Made by a program: the position numbers and the translations under genes | The notes under the pieces: model-generated | Told to the model about the DNA's origin: nothing | The model's input: the letters and a program-made list of their open reading frames with translations, nothing else | Database searches by the model: none | Part shown: one piece after another, positions 61,627 to 64,000 of the stretch | Position numbering within the stretch: position 1 is the stretch's first letter | Layout of the letters: each line of letters begins with the position of its first letter | Assembly (NCBI RefSeq): GCF_036373705.1 | Contig: NC_089854.1 | Location: forward strand, 28,090,225-28,154,224 | DNA length: 64,000 nt | DNA from: Amia ocellicauda | Lineage: Eukaryota > Chordata > Actinopteri > Amiiformes > Amiidae | Reading direction: 5' to 3'

Positions 61627-63443
61627 TATAACCAAATAGTATGCAAATGCACAAAGTAGAAATTAAATAATGTAGGGAGTGCACAGTTCTATTTTTCATC
61701 ACACATTGTGTTGTAAAACTCACACCTTACTCTCCCCTTTTGCTTGTTAAAAAAATCCCTATTATCCAAGACTTTTCATAAACTTATTCTCTGCAGAACG
61801 TTGCCTAACTAAGCTACTGGGAGTAGAACAATGATGAAGACTGATCCTCTGTACTTACAGAAATGCAAAGTAAAATACATAAATAAATATTTGCATGCTG
61901 CCTTATAGGATCACGGTCAATAACGATTCAAAGGCACTTTGAAATGCTGGTAAATGAATGCAGGACTCTCTGAGCTCGTTTATGGTCTGAATCTGGGTAT
62001 GGAATTGCACAAGAGGCTGGGGGCTTAAAGTTGGCCTATGCCTTACTGCAAAGTTCACTGCAGACCAAGAGATTAAACAGCAAAGCTAAACAGAATACAT
62101 CCGAATCATCATGTGTTGGTTAATCCTAGCATAAGGGAAATCATACAATATCACAAAAATAAAAATATGGAATTGGAAAGACCTGATTGTGGGAAGAACT
62201 GGTATTAGATGGCTCTCTCATGGGAAACACCATTCCTTGGAAAAAATCCCACTGGCTGATTTATTTATTCAAAATCTGTCTATTGGGGCCAATGCTTTCA
62301 TAGTAGTTTTTTTAAATTTTAAATGAAGTAGAAGTTTCTATTCCCTTTACACGGTTAACTTTCAGATCACTGGTGTGAAGTCTTTCTCTGTGTTATGCAA
62401 GGTGCAGCAAACTCTTTTCAAAGAAAGAAAAAACCCTCAAAGGGAAATAGCGGATATAGCGGAAATAAAGTTTGGGTGTTGGTTGCTCCCTTAGTGCATC
62501 TCTCCTTGTCCAAGTGCTCTTAATCTTGTGTTAATTGGTCACTGTACTCATGATAATTAATCACTAATCCGTTCTGTTTTGTGGAGAAGATACTTTGACA
62601 GTGCAAACACTTGCTTGTGGAAAGGTGTGTGCTTTTACTTAATGTAGAGATTATTGAAAGTCTACGTTTACATGTATTTAGGCAGAGATCAAAGAGAAAC
62701 GTGCAAGCAATATATTGAATTTAAGTCTACGGCAAAACACCTAACGCTTATATTCTCACACTTTCAAGTTAGCCCATTTAGTTTTTGTTTTTTTGGAATT
62801 TGTATTGGTCCATCATATTGATCATGGCTCTCTTCTGTTATACAATGGATGCAATGCACTTTCATGTTTTGAAAATGAAGAAAGAAACAAAGAACAAATT
62901 AGGGAGAATTTAATTTTAGCCTTGGTAACTAATGTAACATTAAACTGTTGTTATGGCAACCTACAGATTGAATTACCCAACCTGACCTTATTAAATCCCA
63001 AATACACTATTGCATTACAACTGCAGTCAATCAACCTAATCAGGCCTCAAGATCCATTATCAGAATAGCAACAAATACACCAGTTTGATATCATTACTAT
63101 AGAATGGAGGACAAATGGCTATAATATAATGCATCTTGAGATTTATAAATCAAATATAACCATAGCTGACACTCATCTTTTAGGTTTGGAAATAACTCGT
63201 TTTATTCCATTATTCATATTATTTTTTGCAGCTCTCTTACACAACTACCACACTCTTAAAGTATACTGCACTGTTAATTCTCATTAAGCCTTGATTAACC
63301 TGATTTATAATAAAAGTGTGGTTAAGGAATTTACTGGAATACTAGAAGAAAGTCAGGTGAATAGTTTTCATAATTATATACAGCCTTTCATTAGGAAAAA
63401 TAATAATTGAAAACATCATTGAAGACTTTGTTTTTCTGAAAAC
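61627..63443. other. Intergenic sequence
   Basis: AT-rich DNA with no supported gene, RNA or transposon. The open frame at 62793-63068 shows no family features. Confidence 0.6.
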
Positions 63444-63637
63444 TTTATTTCTTAAATAGGTTTCTGAATACACAGAGGAAGAATAAGAAAATAATAACAA
63501 AAAGTACTCTGTCAAATCAATATTTACAAGGACTGTCCTCCATTTACTTTTTGACAGCTTTCATGAGCAACTACCTTCTTCCCTGAGTTCATAAAGAAAT
63601 ATGTCCAAGGTTGTGTTGAATCTTCAGTCAAATAATT

Positions 63638-63732
63638 TCATTCAAACCTCTTGTCCAGAAAGGCATGCTGTACATACAGTAAAACTGCATGACAAACAGA
63701 TACATCAGTGAGACCAAAGAGTCCAACAGCAC
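63638..63732 (-). CDS. Candidate terminal exon of an unidentified gene
   Basis: On the minus strand a strong acceptor (long T-rich tract, then ctcttgatttctag) is followed by a 95-base segment. In one phase it reads AVGLFGLTDVSVCHAVLLYV and on to QHAFLDKRFE with stop TGA. An AATAAA lies about 190 bases downstream (63449-63444). A second phase stays open slightly longer. The hydrophobic stretch would suit a membrane helix, but I do not recognise the protein and no upstream exon is in the window. It may be chance. Confidence 0.25.
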
Positions 63733-63939
63733 CTAGAAATCAAGAGAAAAAACCTAAAACAAATGGTCTGTTTGGAAAGGTTCAACATTTCCAGACATAC
63801 GCAACTATTCCATGCTAAATGGAACATTAAACAAACATTTAAAAAAAAAAAAGCCCTTTCAGGCACAAACTCAGACCAAATCCCTCCCCTCTTCTCTCTA
63901 CCAACACCAGCATCATGAACAAAAAACAATGGCATCGTA

Positions 63940-64000
63940 CGTCATGTCGCAGCAGGACTGCTGTTGTAGTCTGGGAAGTTTGACGCCAGTAGCCGATTCC
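63940..64000. promoter_or_regulatory. Small CpG-containing patch at the window edge
   Basis: Five CG dinucleotides in 60 bp, with a CRE-like half (acgtca) near 63949-63954. This is unlike the CpG-poor DNA around it and could be the edge of a promoter island of a gene beyond the window. Confidence 0.25.

Overview
The window is animal nuclear DNA, most likely from a ray-finned fish. It carries split vertebrate genes with GT-AG introns, an AT-rich background, CpG-rich promoter patches, many simple repeats, and a cluster of fish-type Tc1/mariner transposons. The species cannot be named from the sequence alone.

Layout. (1) About 1-16050, plus strand: the complete ten-exon WDR45B (WIPI3) gene, coding 480-14718, 344 residues, with a 3' UTR that plausibly ends near 16045. 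(2) About 16050-36990, minus strand: the complete nine-exon FOXK2 gene, coding 36549 to 20392, 626 residues, with a first intron of about 11 kb and a long presumptive 3' UTR. The two genes lie tail to tail with 5.7 kb between stop codons. All splice phases in both genes were checked and both reading frames close without error. (3) About 37000-53000: a gene-poor stretch without recognisable coding sequence. It holds several complex, non-repetitive blocks with transcription-factor-like motifs, including an exact PBX/MEIS decamer, a tandem array with a period near 188 bp, and decayed Tc1 relics. One feature here is an inverted pair of about 90-bp segments whose differences look coding-like. (4) About 53000-55312, minus strand: a short two-pass membrane protein gene of the TMEM238/TMEM238L type. 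(5) 57.4-61.6 kb: three different Tc1-like elements within 4 kb, two inserted at TA/CA microsatellites. All are broken: one has a stop plus a frameshift, one an internal deletion, and one is nearly intact with a single frame break. (6) 61.6-64.0 kb: intergenic, with a weak candidate terminal exon on the minus strand and a small CpG-containing patch at the right edge.

Function. WDR45B is a phosphoinositide-binding beta-propeller in autophagy. FOXK2 is a forkhead/FHA transcription factor; FOXK proteins are known to repress autophagy genes. WDR45B and FOXK2 also lie close together at human 17q25.3, so the pairing is probably ancestral synteny; a shared regulatory logic is only speculation. No prokaryotic-type system, CRISPR array or viral gene was seen.
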